DNA of 64,000 bases from Candidatus Liminaster caballi (GTDB lineage Bacteria > Bacteroidota > Bacteroidia > Bacteroidales > UBA3663). The notes under the pieces were generated by a model that was not told the origin of the DNA, made no database searches, and was given only the letters and a program-made list of their open reading frames with translations. Where the stretch lies: positions 1 through 64,000 of the forward strand of contig JAGHUA010000030.1 in assembly GCA_018065085.1 (NCBI GenBank), in the 5' to 3' direction. Shown here in pieces: positions 8,865 through 20,400 of the stretch. Each line of letters starts with the position of its first letter. Position 1 is the stretch's first letter. The position numbers and the translations under genes are program-made.

Positions 8865-10163
8865 CTTCACGCACTCGGCATGGAGCATCAGACGCTGTCC
8901 GCCCGTGCCGTAGATGCCGTCGCCAACAATCGGGATGTCAAGGCCGAAAGGCGATGCTGCATGCAGGCGCAGCTGATGGGTGCGTCCTGTGAGCGGGAAG
9001 AATTCGATGAGTGTGCGACCGTCTTTTACACATATTTTATTATAGCGCGTTAGAGCCTGTTTGCCGAACTGCCAATCCACCGTCTGTCGCGGACGGTCAT
9101 CCGGATTGGTGCAGATGGGCAGGCTTATGTACCCTGTCTCGCTTGGCAAAATGCCATCGAGCCACGCTACGTATCGTTTCCTGATTTTCTTTGTTTCGAA
9201 TGCCGATTGCAGAGCCTTGTGTGTCTGCGCGTCTTTTGCCGCCAGCATCACGCCTGATGTCGCCTGGTCGAGACGGTGGGCAAGCATCGGGCCTTTTACC
9301 TCCGGATATTGCTGGTGAAGCCATGTTTCGACGTTCGGCTGCGTGAGGTCTTTGGCCGGAGTGCTGAGCAATCCCGATGGTTTGCTCAACACGATGAGGT
9401 GTTCGTCCTCATGGATGATGTGAGGTGTGCCAAGGCTGGGCGGTGCGTCGTTCGGCTTGTCTGAAGCGATGCTGTCGCCCAGCATGTAGCGCAGAATGGG
9501 CGAACATTTCTCGATGCACGATGGGTAGAACTGTCTGTGGGCTCGGATCTCTTTGCGCGGAGATGTGCCGTACCAAAACTCGGCTATGGCAACAGGTGTG
9601 AACCCGTGCCGGATTGCAAACTGAAGCAACCTGGGCGCCGCGCACTCTCCGCTACCTCCCGGAGGAAGTCCGCGTTTGGCCTCAGCAAAGATGTCAACTA
9701 TATTTTTGTATCCTCCTGACAGGTTGACAAAGTTGAAATGTCTGAAAATCTTCAGCTGGAGGTCCTGTGACAGCTTGCGACGTAACGACTTGAGTTGCGT
9801 GATTGTCTCTGCATCGTTGCATGTTGCAATCCGGATGTTCAGTTGAGAGATTGCTTTGTCTTCAAGCAGATAAAAGTCATCGGGATTATTAAGGTCATAG
9901 ACTGCAGGGACAAAAAATGACTCGCTGTCAACAATGTCAACAAGTCCGGAGTAGGCAAAAAAGGTTGCATAGACATCTTGCCCCTTTGTTGCGCTCTCAA
10001 AATCGTTTGCTGGCTTACGACACAACAATGCACCGAGCATTTTGCCTTTGCCGAACTCGCGCACCCACTCCGGTCTTTCAGAAATGTATTTACAAACATC
10101 ATCCGCAGCCGCTTTGAGGAGCGGATGCGGATGATAGAGATATGGGCTGTTGATAATGTTCAA
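8808..10163 (-). CDS. RluA-family pseudouridine synthase with N-terminal extension
   Basis: The C-terminal half (residues about 245-451) is an RluA-type synthase with the catalytic motif HRLDQATSG (Asp299), the KPSGLLSTPA substrate loop and a terminal HAECVKLELGIGIPLEF segment. The first 240 residues are an extension seen in a Bacteroidetes subgroup and have no domain I can name; the S4 RNA-binding domain of RluA/C/D is absent. The substrate RNA (rRNA or tRNA) cannot be predicted. The stop codon lies inside nrdG, which runs the opposite way, giving a 57-bp convergent overlap. Confidence 0.88.
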   Translation of the reverse strand: MNIINSPYLYHPHPLLKAAADDVCKYISERPEWVREFGKGKMLGALLCRKPANDFESATKGQDVYATFFAYSGLVDIVDSESFFVPAVYDLNNPDDFYLLEDKAISQLNIRIATCNDAETITQLKSLRRKLSQDLQLKIFRHFNFVNLSGGYKNIVDIFAEAKRGLPPGGSGECAAPRLLQFAIRHGFTPVAIAEFWYGTSPRKEIRAHRQFYPSCIEKCSPILRYMLGDSIASDKPNDAPPSLGTPHIIHEDEHLIVLSKPSGLLSTPAKDLTQPNVETWLHQQYPEVKGPMLAHRLDQATSGVMLAAKDAQTHKALQSAFETKKIRKRYVAWLDGILPSETGYISLPICTNPDDRPRQTVDWQFGKQALTRYNKICVKDGRTLIEFFPLTGRTHQLRLHAASPFGLDIPIVGDGIYGTGGQRLMLHAECVKLELGIGIPLEFHDPSGFE

Positions 10164-10215
10164 TTCAAATTCGTAATTATTAATTCGTAATTTGTAATAT
10201 GAAATTATGAATTGC
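10164..10215. repeat. Short AATTCGTAATT-type repeats
   Basis: The gap between pnp and the pseudouridine synthase gene consists largely of variants of AATTCGTAAT, with further near copies around it. It is a local low-complexity repeat with no gene. Confidence 0.5.
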
Positions 10216-10225
10216 GAACTAAGAA

Positions 10226-12547
10226 TTATTCGTTGTTGCCGCCACGGTAGTCAGGACGGTCGAAAGCCTCACCGAACGGACGGTTGCCACCCTCGCGGCG
10301 TGGACGGTCGTCACGGCGTGGACGATCATCGCGACGAGGACGGTCATCGCGGTCGCGGCGTGGACGGTCAGGACGATCCTCACGGCGAGGACGTGCCTCT
10401 GGTTCAACATATCCCTCTGGCTTTGGCTTCAGAGCCTTGGCTGAGAGACGGAACTTGCCAGTCTTCTTGTCAACCTCGATGAGCTTCACAGTGAGAACGT
10501 CACCTTCCTTGATGCCGGTCTCTTCCATTGTCTCATAGCGCTTCCAGTCGATCTCAGAGATGTGGAGCAGGCCGTCCTTGCCAGGCATGAACTCAACGAA
10601 TGCGCCGAAGCTCTGGATGTTCTTGACAGGACCTGTATAGATCTCGCCTTCCTCTGGGATGGCCACGATTGCCTTGATCTTAGCCACGGCAGCATCGATG
10701 CTTGCCTTGTTGGCAGAAGAAACAGCTACATGACCCTTGCCGTCAGACTCATCGATTGTAACAACAGCACCGGTCTCCTCCTGGATGCCCTGGATGATCT
10801 TGCCGCCAGGACCGATGATTGCACCGATGAACTCCTTGTCAACGTCGAAGGCAACCATGCGTGGAGCGTGATCCTTAAGATCCTCGCGGTAGTCTGGCTG
10901 AGCCTCAAGCATGCAGTTGAGAATGTGTGCGCGACCTTCCTTTGCCTGGAGAAGAGCCTTCTCAAGGATCTCGTATGAAAGACCGTTGCACTTGATGTCC
11001 ATCTGTGTGGCTGTGATGCCCTTCTCTGTGCCTGTTACCTTGAAGTCCATATCACCGAGGTGATCCTCATCGCCGAGGATGTCGCTCAACACGGCATACT
11101 TAGGACCGTTCTCGTCCTTGATCAAGCCCATGGCGATACCAGAGACTGGACGGATCATTGGGATGCCGGCGTCACGCATAGCAAGAGTAGCACCGCAGGT
11201 TGTGGCCATTGAAGACGAACCGTTTGACTCGAAGATGTCAGAAACCACGCGAACTGTGTAAGGGAAGTCGGCAGGAATCATGCCCTTAACGGCACGCCAT
11301 GCGAGGTGACCGTGACCGATCTCACGACGGCCAACGCCACGCTGTGCCTTAGCCTCGCCGGTAGAGAATGGAGGGAAGTTGTAGTGGAGGAGGAACTTGT
11401 CATAGCCGTTGCGCAGAACGTCATCGACCATCTTCTCGTCCATCTTGGTGCCGAGAGTACAGGTAACGAGTGCCTGAGTCTCACCACGGGTGAATACTGC
11501 TGAACCGTGAGGGCCTGGAACGTAGTCAGGCTCAATCCAGATAGGACGAACCTCGTTCAGAGCACGGCCGTCAAGACGGCTGCCCTCGTCAAGAACGCAG
11601 CGGCGCATAGCCTCGCGCTCTACATCGTGGAAGTAGCGGTCGATCATGCCGAGTACCTCCTCGTCCTCCTTCTTCTCCTCAGGGAGCTGCTCGATGAACG
11701 ACTCCTTGACAGCCTCGAATGCAGCCTCGCGCTCGTGCTTGTTCTTATTGCCGCTCTTGGCAATCTCATAGCATGGCTGATAGCATACATCGTGGCACTG
11801 CTGCTTGAGTTCGTCATCGTTTACCTCGTGGCAGTACTCAAATACAGGCTTGCCTACAGCCTCCATGAGTTCCTTCTGAACCTGGCAGTGAACCTTGATG
11901 GCCTCGTGGGCAGCCTTGAGTGCGCCAAGCAGATCCTGCTCGCTCACCTCGTCCATCTCACCTTCCACCATCATGATGTTGTCGTATGTGGCACCTACCA
12001 TGAGATCCATATCGGCCTTCTCCATCTGCTCGAAGGTTGGGTCGATGACATACTCGCCGTTGATGCGAACAACGCGAACCTCAGAGATAGGACCCTCGAA
12101 TGGGATGCCGCTCACAGCCATGGCAGCCGATGCAGCAAGACCTGCCAGGGCGTCTGGCTGGTTCTCCTTGTCTGACGAGTACATCGTTACATTGACGAAT
12201 GTCTCAGCGTGATAGTTGCTTGGGAAAAGCGGACGGAGCGCGCGGTCGATGAGACGGCTGGTGAGGATCTCATAATCGCTTGCCTTGCCTTCGCGCTTTG
12301 TGAAACCTCCAGGGAAACGACCTGCAGAGGCATATTTCTCTTTATACTCGACGGTCAGCGGCATGAAGTCGGTGCCGGGAGTCACTGTACGTGCTGTACA
12401 AACTGTAGCGAGCAGCATTGTGCCGCCCATGCGAAGCTCAACGGCGCCATCGGCCTGCTTCGCAACCTTACCTGTCTCAAGGGTGATGGTACGTCCGTCA
12501 CTCAAGGTAATGGTCTTCTTGATTGGGTTAACCAGATTGTTTACCAT
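10226..12547 (-). CDS. pnp: Polyribonucleotide nucleotidyltransferase (PNPase)
   Basis: This 773-residue phosphorolytic 3'-5' exoribonuclease acts in mRNA decay. It contains two RNase PH domains (residues about 10-230 and 320-550, with [14 protein letters not shown] and SNGSSSMAT in the second), a KH domain ([15 protein letters not shown] near 580) and an S1 domain (about 625-700). The last 60 residues are an Arg/Asp-rich tail of repeated RPRRD-type units, as in other Bacteroidetes PNPases, and probably bind RNA or partners. A well-spaced promoter lies upstream on the minus strand. Confidence 0.96.
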   Translation of the reverse strand: MVNNLVNPIKKTITLSDGRTITLETGKVAKQADGAVELRMGGTMLLATVCTARTVTPGTDFMPLTVEYKEKYASAGRFPGGFTKREGKASDYEILTSRLIDRALRPLFPSNYHAETFVNVTMYSSDKENQPDALAGLAASAAMAVSGIPFEGPISEVRVVRINGEYVIDPTFEQMEKADMDLMVGATYDNIMMVEGEMDEVSEQDLLGALKAAHEAIKVHCQVQKELMEAVGKPVFEYCHEVNDDELKQQCHDVCYQPCYEIAKSGNKNKHEREAAFEAVKESFIEQLPEEKKEDEEVLGMIDRYFHDVEREAMRRCVLDEGSRLDGRALNEVRPIWIEPDYVPGPHGSAVFTRGETQALVTCTLGTKMDEKMVDDVLRNGYDKFLLHYNFPPFSTGEAKAQRGVGRREIGHGHLAWRAVKGMIPADFPYTVRVVSDIFESNGSSSMATTCGATLAMRDAGIPMIRPVSGIAMGLIKDENGPKYAVLSDILGDEDHLGDMDFKVTGTEKGITATQMDIKCNGLSYEILEKALLQAKEGRAHILNCMLEAQPDYREDLKDHAPRMVAFDVDKEFIGAIIGPGGKIIQGIQEETGAVVTIDESDGKGHVAVSSANKASIDAAVAKIKAIVAIPEEGEIYTGPVKNIQSFGAFVEFMPGKDGLLHISEIDWKRYETMEETGIKEGDVLTVKLIEVDKKTGKFRLSAKALKPKPEGYVEPEARPRREDRPDRPRRDRDDRPRRDDRPRRDDRPRREGGNRPFGEAFDRPDYRGGNNE

Positions 12548-12580
12548 AGTTTTATATTATTTCACTCTAAAATTCGGGCG

Positions 12581-12611
12581 CAAAGTTAGCGTTTTTCTAC
12601 TATGGAACAAA
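12581..12611 (-). promoter_or_regulatory. Promoter of pnp
   Basis: On the minus strand TTTG (12608-12611) and TAACTTTG (12581-12588) are separated by 19 bp, followed by the pnp ATG after 33 bp. Confidence 0.65.
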
Positions 12612-12660
12612 ATAAAATGCAAAAAAAATGCAATTTTCTGTTATTTTTTAGGTCAAACTC

Positions 12661-12691
12661 TTTGTTTGTAGTGAAAAATGCCTTATCTTTG
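12661..12691 (+). promoter_or_regulatory. Promoter of the TlpA-like lipoprotein gene
   Basis: TTTG (12661-12664) and TATCTTTG (12684-12691) are separated by 19 bp. The element overlaps an in-frame ATG at 12678 and so supports the start at 12714. Confidence 0.65.
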
Positions 12692-12713
12692 CCGCCGAAA
12701 AATCAGAACCGTT

Positions 12714-13949
12714 ATGAAATTTTACACATATTATAATTTAAAGAATAAGCTGGCTGCCCTGCAGCTGGTTGTTTTTACTCTGCTTCTCGCTTCTTGTTCG
12801 CCCAAGCAGCCTTCGACCGTGATCAGCGGTGAGGTTACGGGCGCTAAGGGCGAGCTGCTGGTGCTTGTCCACATGACTGACGGACAGCCTCAGCTCATCG
12901 ACACCCTACGCCTCGACAGCATCGGAAAGTTCTCGTTCAAGGTCGATGTTGAGGACGGTCCTGACTTCTTTGCCCTGAACCTCGGCATGCAGTCGATCTC
13001 GCTCGTTGTCGATACTCTTCATAATCCGGTGCATGTGACCGTCGATGCTGAGAAGTTCGGCAATGGCTATACGGTTGATGACGAGTGGAACAAGGAACTC
13101 AAGTCAGCCATCATGGTGGGCAACAGACTTCGTCGCCAGATGATGGATGTAAGCCTCCTTGCCAATGACGGCAAGATGTCGAATGCCGCTGCTCAGGATT
13201 CGCTCATCGCCCTTGTGGCCAACTATAAGCAGACCGTGCTTACGAACTATATCTTCGACAAGCCGGCTTCTCCTGCCAGCTACTACCTGTTGTTCGAGAC
13301 CGTACGTGGCCTGAAACTCTTTGATGCCAACGATCCTCAGGATGTGCGTGCTTTCGGTGCCGTGGCTACAAACTGGGAGGCTTCATATCCTAACTCGCCT
13401 CGCAACACCATGCTCAAGAAGATGACAATCGAGGGCCAGCAGTATCGCCGCCTTATGGCTCAGCGTGCCCAGCAGACTGATTCTATCGTTGCCAACACCA
13501 AGATCGAGGAACGGACATTCCCTGAAGTGACTCTGACGAATGCTGACGACCGCGAGGTGTCGCTCTCAAGTCTTGTCGATGGCAAGAGCGTGGTCCTGGT
13601 TGATTATACAGCCTATTATTTCACAGCTTTCTCTCCGGCACACAATATGGTGCTCGGTCGCCTCTATGAGCAGTACGCCGACAAGGGCCTGAAGATCTAC
13701 CAGATCTGCCTGGATTTCGATGAGAACTTCTGGAAGGTCAGCGCCGACAACCTGCCTTGGACCACGGTGCGCGACAGGAATGTGTCATACTTTGATGACG
13801 GAACCATCGACTTCGCACCATCGGCTGTGACCTACAACGTAAGATCTGTGCCTACAACCTTTATCATCGGTCGCGATGGCGAATTGAAGACTCGCATCGA
13901 GATGGATGATGAGAAGCTTGAGACAGAAGTTAAAAAATACATGAAATAA
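12714..13949 (+). CDS. TlpA/AhpC-like lipoprotein with DUF4369 domain, no CXXC
   Basis: The 411-residue protein has a lipoprotein signal ending LLLASC (Cys28). A DUF4369-type beta domain (residues about 35-140, ISGEVTGAKGELLVLVHM) and a helical linker follow, then a C-terminal thioredoxin fold from about 270. Many Bacteroidetes proteins of this layout are periplasmic thiol-disulfide oxidoreductases. Here the expected WCxxC site after VVLVDYTAYY reads FTAFSPAH and contains no cysteine, so redox activity is unlikely; a binding or scaffolding role is possible. The ATG at 12714 is chosen because the promoter covers the earlier one at 12678. Confidence 0.82.
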   Translation: MKFYTYYNLKNKLAALQLVVFTLLLASCSPKQPSTVISGEVTGAKGELLVLVHMTDGQPQLIDTLRLDSIGKFSFKVDVEDGPDFFALNLGMQSISLVVDTLHNPVHVTVDAEKFGNGYTVDDEWNKELKSAIMVGNRLRRQMMDVSLLANDGKMSNAAAQDSLIALVANYKQTVLTNYIFDKPASPASYYLLFETVRGLKLFDANDPQDVRAFGAVATNWEASYPNSPRNTMLKKMTIEGQQYRRLMAQRAQQTDSIVANTKIEERTFPEVTLTNADDREVSLSSLVDGKSVVLVDYTAYYFTAFSPAHNMVLGRLYEQYADKGLKIYQICLDFDENFWKVSADNLPWTTVRDRNVSYFDDGTIDFAPSAVTYNVRSVPTTFIIGRDGELKTRIEMDDEKLETEVKKYMK

Positions 13950-14022
13950 CGAACCCGCGCCGCTCGAAATCCGTGGCCGGAGGGTTCGGATTGGGAGAGG
14001 CGAGAACATCTTATCAGACCTT

Positions 14023-14064
14023 TTCATGGCATGGGGCTAAAACCCCGTGCCGTGAAGCGTTTTT
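14023..14064 (+). terminator. Rho-independent terminator before greA
   Basis: TTCATGGCATGGGG (14023-14036) pairs over 14 bp with CCCCGTGCCGTGAA (14043-14056), then GCG and TTTTT. A smaller hairpin, CGAACCC/GGGTTCG (13950-13956 with 13982-13988), precedes it right after the lipoprotein stop. Confidence 0.8.
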
Positions 14065-14109
14065 CTAAAAGAATTATAAATTCTAATATCAAATAATACT
14101 TAACCAATT

Positions 14110-14580
14110 ATGGCAGTAAATTACATGAGCGAGGAAGGCTACAAGAAGCTCCTCGAAGAAATCAACTACCTTGAAAGTGTGGAACGTCCAAAGGCCAGCG
14201 CAGCCATCGCAGAGGCCCGAGAGAAGGGCGACCTGAGCGAAAATGCCGAATATGATGCAGCCAAGGAGGCTCAGGGTAAACTTGAGAGCAAGATTGCCAT
14301 CCTCAAGGATCAGGTGGCAAACGCACGTATCATCGACGCCTCTAAGCTGAAGGCCGATAAGGTGCAGATCATGACTACTGTGCGCCTGCTCAATAAGAAG
14401 ATGAACAAAGAGATGAAATATACCATTGTGGCAGAGAGCGAAGCCAACTTCCGTGAGGGTAAGATCTCTGTTGCAACTCCTATTGCCAAGGCTTTGCTTA
14501 ACCATTGCGTCGGCGATGTGGTGGAGGTGAAGGTGCCTGCCGGTGTGCAGCAGCTCGAAATTCTTGAAATCTCTATCTGA
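14110..14580 (+). CDS. greA: Transcription elongation factor GreA
   Basis: The 156-residue product has the GreA/GreB layout. An N-terminal antiparallel coiled coil (residues 1 to about 75) carries the acidic tip DLSENAEYD, whose Asp/Glu residues reach the RNA polymerase active site and stimulate cleavage of backtracked RNA. An FKBP-like C-terminal domain ends in ...VGDVVEVKVPAGVQQLEILEI. It follows a strong terminator, so it has its own start; the HIT gene follows after 60 bp. Confidence 0.96.
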   Translation: MAVNYMSEEGYKKLLEEINYLESVERPKASAAIAEAREKGDLSENAEYDAAKEAQGKLESKIAILKDQVANARIIDASKLKADKVQIMTTVRLLNKKMNKEMKYTIVAESEANFREGKISVATPIAKALLNHCVGDVVEVKVPAGVQQLEILEISI

Positions 14581-14640
14581 TAGCTGATAACCCGTATCTG
14601 CTGACTGATCATTATAAACAACTAACAGACATCAGACCTT

Positions 14641-15033
14641 ATGACTATTTTCTCTCGTATCGTGGCGGGCGAGATCCCGTCGTACATGGTAGCAGAGGAC
14701 GAACTCTTCTACGCATTCCTTGATATCAATCCTGTGGCAGAAGGTCACACTCTGGTAATCCCAAAGCTTGAGGTCGATTATTTCTTCGACGAGAGCGATG
14801 GCATGATTGCAGCTCACATGCAGTTCGCCAAGCGAGTGGCCCAGGCCATCAAGAAAGCCATCCCTTGCACAAAGGTAGGCGTGGCTGTGATGGGTCTTGA
14901 GGTACCTCATTCTCATATCCATCTCATCCCGATGCAGACCGAAGGAGATATGGATTTCCGCAAGGAGCACCTCAAGCTTACGCCTGAAGAGATGCAGGCT
15001 GTGTGCGACAAGATTGCGGCTGCGTTCGAATAA
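14641..15033 (+). CDS. HIT-family nucleotide hydrolase
   Basis: The 130-residue protein shows the histidine triad in PHSHIHLIPM (His90, His92, His94), the N-terminal CIF-like start (TIFSRIVAGEIPSY) and the HTLVIPK strand. HIT proteins of the HinT branch hydrolyse AMP-lysine-type phosphoramidates and related adenylates. The first position usually taken by the zinc-binding Cys of HinT is Thr here. It lies between greA and clpP on the same strand. Confidence 0.93.
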   Translation: MTIFSRIVAGEIPSYMVAEDELFYAFLDINPVAEGHTLVIPKLEVDYFFDESDGMIAAHMQFAKRVAQAIKKAIPCTKVGVAVMGLEVPHSHIHLIPMQTEGDMDFRKEHLKLTPEEMQAVCDKIAAAFE

Positions 15034-15146
15034 AGAAAAATTTTTTTCGTCTTTTTATTGAATTTTTCGCAAATTCTTACTATATTATATATACACACGT
15101 ATGAGTGTGGAAATATAGTCAGAAACTTTTCGAATAATTACACATT

Positions 15147-15839
15147 ATGAACAACTCAGAATTCTATCAGTTTGCCACCAAGCACGTGGGCCTCAACAGC
15201 AACGCCCTCGATCAGTATCTCCGTTTCCAGAGCAAGGTAATGCAGCCTACGGCTTCGTACATCAATCCAAGTATCATTGAAGAGCGTCAGCTCAACGTGG
15301 CTCAGATGGATGTGTTCAGCCGATTGATGATGGATCGCATCATCTTCCTCGGTACAGAGATCGATGAGTACAGCGCCAATGTGGTTCAGGCTCAGCTCCT
15401 GTTCCTCGCTTCGGCTGAGTCGGACAAGGACATCACCATGTATCTCAACTCACCTGGCGGCATTGTCAGCGGTGGTCTTGCCATCTATGACACAATGAAC
15501 TTCATCTCGTGCGACGTATCGACCGTTGTCACAGGTATGGCTGCCTCGATGGCAAGCGTGCTCCTCGCAGCAGGCACCAAGGGCAAGCGTATGGCTCTGC
15601 CTCACAGCCGTGTCATGATCCATCAGCCTCTCGGCGGAACCCAGGGCCAGGCTTCTGACATGGAGATTGCAGTCAACGAGATCAAGAAGCTCAAGAAGGA
15701 ACTCTACACCATCCTGTCTGAGTGCACCGGTCAGACCTACAAGAAGATCGAGGCAGACTGCGACCGCGACCATTACCTCACCGCACAGGAAGCTCTTGAC
15801 TATGGCATGATCGATAAGGTGATCGGCAAGAGCAAGTGA
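15147..15839 (+). CDS. clpP: ATP-dependent Clp protease proteolytic subunit
   Basis: This serine peptidase has 230 residues with a catalytic triad of Ser134 (TGMAASMAS), His159 (RVMIHQP) and an Asp near 208 ([12 protein letters not shown]). [10 protein letters not shown] is the substrate-strand motif. The N terminus is about 30 residues longer than in E. coli and carries no obvious signal, as is common in Bacteroidetes. clpX follows after 37 bp. The trigger factor gene, usually next to clpP, is not in the window; a HIT gene occupies that place. Confidence 0.96.
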   Translation: MNNSEFYQFATKHVGLNSNALDQYLRFQSKVMQPTASYINPSIIEERQLNVAQMDVFSRLMMDRIIFLGTEIDEYSANVVQAQLLFLASAESDKDITMYLNSPGGIVSGGLAIYDTMNFISCDVSTVVTGMAASMASVLLAAGTKGKRMALPHSRVMIHQPLGGTQGQASDMEIAVNEIKKLKKELYTILSECTGQTYKKIEADCDRDHYLTAQEALDYGMIDKVIGKSK

Positions 15840-15876
15840 TTGGACAATATTCATTTTACTTTTTACACTCAAAACT

Positions 15877-17118
15877 GTGGCTCGTAAAAACGAAGATAAA
15901 TGTAACTTTTGCGGCAGAGGCCGATCAGAAGTGCGTCTCCTCATCTCTGGTTTGAATGGCTTTATCTGCGATGAATGTTCCGAACAGGCTCATACCATCG
16001 TGGAGGAGACTTTCAACGAATACAAGAACAGGGCGCGTGAGTCGGCACTCAGACTCGACAAACTGCCAAAGCCAAAGCAGATCAAGGAATTTCTCGATGG
16101 CTATGTGATCGGTCAGGACGAGGCCAAGCGCAATCTGTCGGTGGCTGTCTATAACCATTACAAGCGCATCATGCAGCCTGCAAGTGCCGATGATGTGGAG
16201 ATCGAGAAGTCGAACATCATCATGGTGGGCCGTACGGGTACAGGCAAGACTCTCCTTGCCAAGACCATTGCCAAGATGCTCGAGGTGCCGTTTGCCATCG
16301 TCGATGCTACCGTACTTACTGAGGCCGGTTATGTGGGCGAGGACATCGAGTCAATCTTGACACGCCTGCTCATGAACTGCGACTATGACGTGAATAAGGC
16401 AGAGCGAGGCATCGTGTTCATCGACGAGATCGACAAGATTGCCCGCAAGAGCGATAATCCGTCCATCACTCGCGATGTTTCAGGAGAGGGCGTCCAGCAG
16501 GGATTGCTCAAGTTGCTCGAAGGCTCGAAGGTTAATGTGCCACCTCAGGGCGGACGCAAGCACCCTGACCAGAAGATGATTGAGGTCGATACAAAGAACA
16601 TCCTCTTTATCTGCGGCGGTGCGTTCGACGGCATTGAACAGAAGATCGGCGCTCGTCTTAATACCCGCAGCATCGGTTTTGCCACCGATGCCAGCCGTAA
16701 GGAAATCGACCGCAATAACCTCCTGCAGTATATCACTCCTGCCGACCTTAAGAAGTTCGGCCTTATTCCTGAGATCATCGGCCGTCTGCCAATCCTTACT
16801 TACCTTCAGCCGCTTGACGCCGATGCTCTGCGTCGCATCCTCACCGAGCCGAAGAATGCCATCACCAAGCAGTACACCAAACTCTTTGATATGGATGGCA
16901 TCAAGCTGACCATCGAACCAGAGGTCTATCAGCTCATAGTGGATAAGGCTCTTGAGTTCAAGCTTGGCGCACGTGGTTTGCGTTCCATCACGGAGAGTAT
17001 CATGCTCGATGCGATGTATAACATGCCGAGCGGAAAGAAGAAGGAGTTTACCGTAACTCTCGATTATGCCAAGGCTGAACTTGCCAAAGCCAACCTTGAC
17101 AGAATGCGCACGGAGTGA
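15877..17118 (+). CDS. clpX: Clp protease ATPase subunit ClpX
   Basis: The 413-residue AAA+ unfoldase feeds ClpP. It has an N-terminal zinc finger (CNFC...CDEC, residues about 8-40), Walker A GRTGTGKT, Walker B VFIDEIDK, the pore loop region GYVGED and the sensor-2 LGARGLRS segment. The start is a GTG at 15877; no ATG gives the intact zinc-finger N terminus. A strong terminator follows. Confidence 0.96.
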   Translation: MARKNEDKCNFCGRGRSEVRLLISGLNGFICDECSEQAHTIVEETFNEYKNRARESALRLDKLPKPKQIKEFLDGYVIGQDEAKRNLSVAVYNHYKRIMQPASADDVEIEKSNIIMVGRTGTGKTLLAKTIAKMLEVPFAIVDATVLTEAGYVGEDIESILTRLLMNCDYDVNKAERGIVFIDEIDKIARKSDNPSITRDVSGEGVQQGLLKLLEGSKVNVPPQGGRKHPDQKMIEVDTKNILFICGGAFDGIEQKIGARLNTRSIGFATDASRKEIDRNNLLQYITPADLKKFGLIPEIIGRLPILTYLQPLDADALRRILTEPKNAITKQYTKLFDMDGIKLTIEPEVYQLIVDKALEFKLGARGLRSITESIMLDAMYNMPSGKKKEFTVTLDYAKAELAKANLDRMRTE

Positions 17119-17145
17119 TTTCTATTGCGCCTGTACTTATAATAT

Positions 17146-17191
17146 AATCTGACTTCCAGACAGACTTATGCCTGTCGAAGTCAGATTTTTT
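17146..17191 (+). terminator. Rho-independent terminator of clpPX
   Basis: AATCTGACTTC (17146-17156) pairs perfectly with GAAGTCAGATT (17177-17187), followed by a T-run. An inner CAGACA/TGTC pairing extends the stem. Confidence 0.88.
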
Positions 17192-17321
17192 ATGTGGGGT
17201 TTTTGTTCCGTCAGAATAATGTGTATATGTTGTTTTTGTGCCAGAAGAATATGTTCTATAGCATAAATATGTGCGAAAAGTGTGGCAGTTTTGTTAAAAT
17301 CATGAGAAAAAAGCGAGAAAA

Positions 17322-17353
17322 TTTGCAATGTTTAACTATTGACATTATCTTTG
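17322..17353 (+). promoter_or_regulatory. Promoter of the susC-susD operon
   Basis: TTTG (17322-17325) and TATCTTTG (17346-17353) are separated by 20 bp. Transcription would start near 17360, about 57 bases before the susC ATG. No regulator gene (HTCS, SusR or ECF sigma/anti-sigma) lies next to this locus. Confidence 0.7.
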
Positions 17354-17416
17354 CACGCTGAAAAATACAATTTTCACCCAATTTTTTTATTAATACTAAC
17401 ACAAAACAATCTTTTT

Positions 17417-20400
17417 ATGTCTATCGTTCAAATCATGAAAGGCAGAGTTGCTTCAGCGCTCCTCGTGGCTCTGATGCTTCTCTTCAACTGTTCAGTGGCA
17501 TTTGCACAGAAGACAGCTACTGGTACAGTAGTTGACGACTTCGGCGATCCATTGGCAGGTGTGAACATCGTAGAGAAAGGTACAACAAATGGTACATTGA
17601 CAGATGCCGATGGCCGCTTCTCTCTCAACGTGGCTCCGGGCAAGACCATCGTGTTCTCGTTCGTCGGCTACAAGTCAACAGAGGCTGTTGTCAATGGCAA
17701 ACCTCTCACTATCACTCTTTCTGAGGATTCAGAGCTTCTTGAGGACGTTGTAGTCGTAGGTTACGGCTCAATGCAGCGTAAGGACCTGACATCTTCAATC
17801 ACAACAGTTAAGGCAAAGGACCTCAACACCGGTGTGTTCTCTGATGCTGCTTCTATGCTTCAGGGCAAGGTTGCTGGTCTTGTTGTTACTTCAAGCGGTG
17901 ACCCTAACGGTTCTCCAAGCATGACCCTCCGTGGTGCATCTTCTCTCCGTGGTGGCGCTATGTCTCCTTACTATGTAATTGACGGTATCCCTGGCGTGGA
18001 TATCTCAATGGTTGCTCCAGACGATATCGAGTCAATCGACGTTCTTCGCGATGCTACCGCTACAGCCATCTACGGTTCAAAGGCTGCCAATGGTGTGATC
18101 ATCGTTACAACCAAGAAGGGCAAGAAGGATCAGGAGCGCGTAAATGTAACATACTCTGGCTATGTGGCTTTCGATGCTGCTCTTAAGACTCTTGACGTTG
18201 CTTCTGCTGAGGATATCCGTGGATATGTGGCAAAGCGTAAGGCTGAAAATCCAGATTATAATTATATGTATGATGGTGGCAGCAACACAGACTGGCAGAG
18301 CGAGGTTCTCCGCACAGCAGTGAGCCACAATCACAACATCTCTATCAACGGCGGTTCGCAGAAGACTACATACATGGCTTCAATGAACCTTTCCAACCGC
18401 GAAGGTGTTGTCGTTGGTTCAAGCAACCAGCGTGCTAACGTCCGTTCTCTCATCAGCACAAAGATCCTCAAGGATCGTCTCGAAATCAGTGCTGGTATCA
18501 ACGGTATGACAGGCAAGAACGTCGGAGTGCCAATGGGCGATGAAGGTGCTTCTGTTCTCGATGCTATGAACTACTTCAACCCAACTCTTCCTATCAAGCA
18601 GGAGGATGGCGACTGGTCACATGGCGATGGTTCTAACAACTACAATCCACTTTCACTTATCAATGAGGATAAGTCACAGACAGAGTGGAAGCGTCTCCAG
18701 TTTATCGGCAAGGCTACTGTAAATATCATCGATGGCCTTACATGGAATGCCAACTACTCTTACAACAACTACCAGCGTACATTCAGCGGCTATGATTCTC
18801 ACAACACTCAGATCACTGACAAGAACGGTCTCTGTAGCCCACAGTTCAATGGCGTTGCTCATCGTAGCACATACTTCGGCCATGGCCAGACATTTGAGAC
18901 CTATGGCAACTATGATGCAACATTCGATAAGCACAAGATTGGTTTGATGGTTGGTTACTCTTGGGAGGAGAACGTCAACAATGACGGTTTTGGCCTTCGT
19001 GTCAACAACTTCTTCGATGATGTCCTCGGCTGGAACAACCTTACCTATGCAGGCGAGATGAAGAACGGTATGAAGTGGGTTGAGTCAGGTTCAATCGAGA
19101 CTATCCGCAATATCTCGTTCTATGGTCGTGTAAGCTACTCTTTCAACAGCCGCTACATGTTGCAGGCAACTGTACGTCGTGATGGTTCTTCAGTATTCGG
19201 TGACGGTCACCAGTGGGGTACATTCCCATCGGTATCTGTTGCATGGAATATCACTGAGGAAGAGTGGATGAAGAACCAGAACGTACTCGACAACTTGAAG
19301 CTTCGTCTCGGTTACGGTGTTTCTGGTAACGCAATGGGCTTCGGCGCATATACTCCAGTATCTACATACGGTGCATCTGGCAACATCATGGATGGCTATG
19401 TAACCCTTAACGCAACCAAGCTTGCTAACCCTGACCTCAAGTGGGAGTCAACCGGCATGTTCAACGTAGGTATTGACTATGGCTTCCTCCAGGGTCGTCT
19501 TTCTGGTAGCGTTGAATTCTATAACAAGAAGACCAAGGACCTCATCTGGGATTATCCTGTATCTTCTTATGCATACCCATTCGGTTCTATCTCAGCTAAC
19601 GTAGGTGAGATTACCAATGTCGGTGTCGAGTTCACTCTCAATGCAACTCCTGTACAGACCAGGGATTTCACTTGGAACACAACAATCAACCTTTCTCACA
19701 ACGAGAATACTGTAGATTGTCTTTCTAACGACAAGTATAAGACTTCTACATTCTCACAGGGCGATCCAATGGTTGCCGGTGTATCTGCTAACGGTTGGAC
19801 ACAGCGTATCATCGAAGGTGAGCCTCTCGGTACATTCTATACATACGAGTGGGCAGGCGTGAACGATGAAGGAATCTCTGTTTACTATACCCGTGATGAG
19901 AACGGCAATCGCGATGGTGGCACTACTACTTCTCCTGATTTCAAGGATCGCACCATCACCGGTTGCGCACAGCCTAAGTTGAACCTCGGTTGGAACAACA
20001 CATTCACATACAAGAATTGGAATGCTTCTATGTTCCTCACCGGTGTATTCGGACATGATGTTTACAATGGCCTCCGCGCTCACTACACAGCTCCAGACTT
20101 CTTCGCAGGTGGTAAGAACGTCCTCAAAGAGTTCATCACAGATCGCGATCCAAAGGATACTGGTTCAAATGTTCCTTCTGACAAGTTCATTGAGAGCGGT
20201 AACTACATCCGTCTCCAGAGTCTCTCAATCGGCTATACATTCAAGAACTTCAATGGCTGGTTGCAGAGCGTACAGCTCTATGCTACAATGAACAATGTAT
20301 TCACCATTACCAACTATAAGGGTCTTGATCCTGAGGTTAACCTTGGCGGTATTGATCCAGGCGTTGACTACCGTTGGAAGGTTTATCCTCACACACGCAC

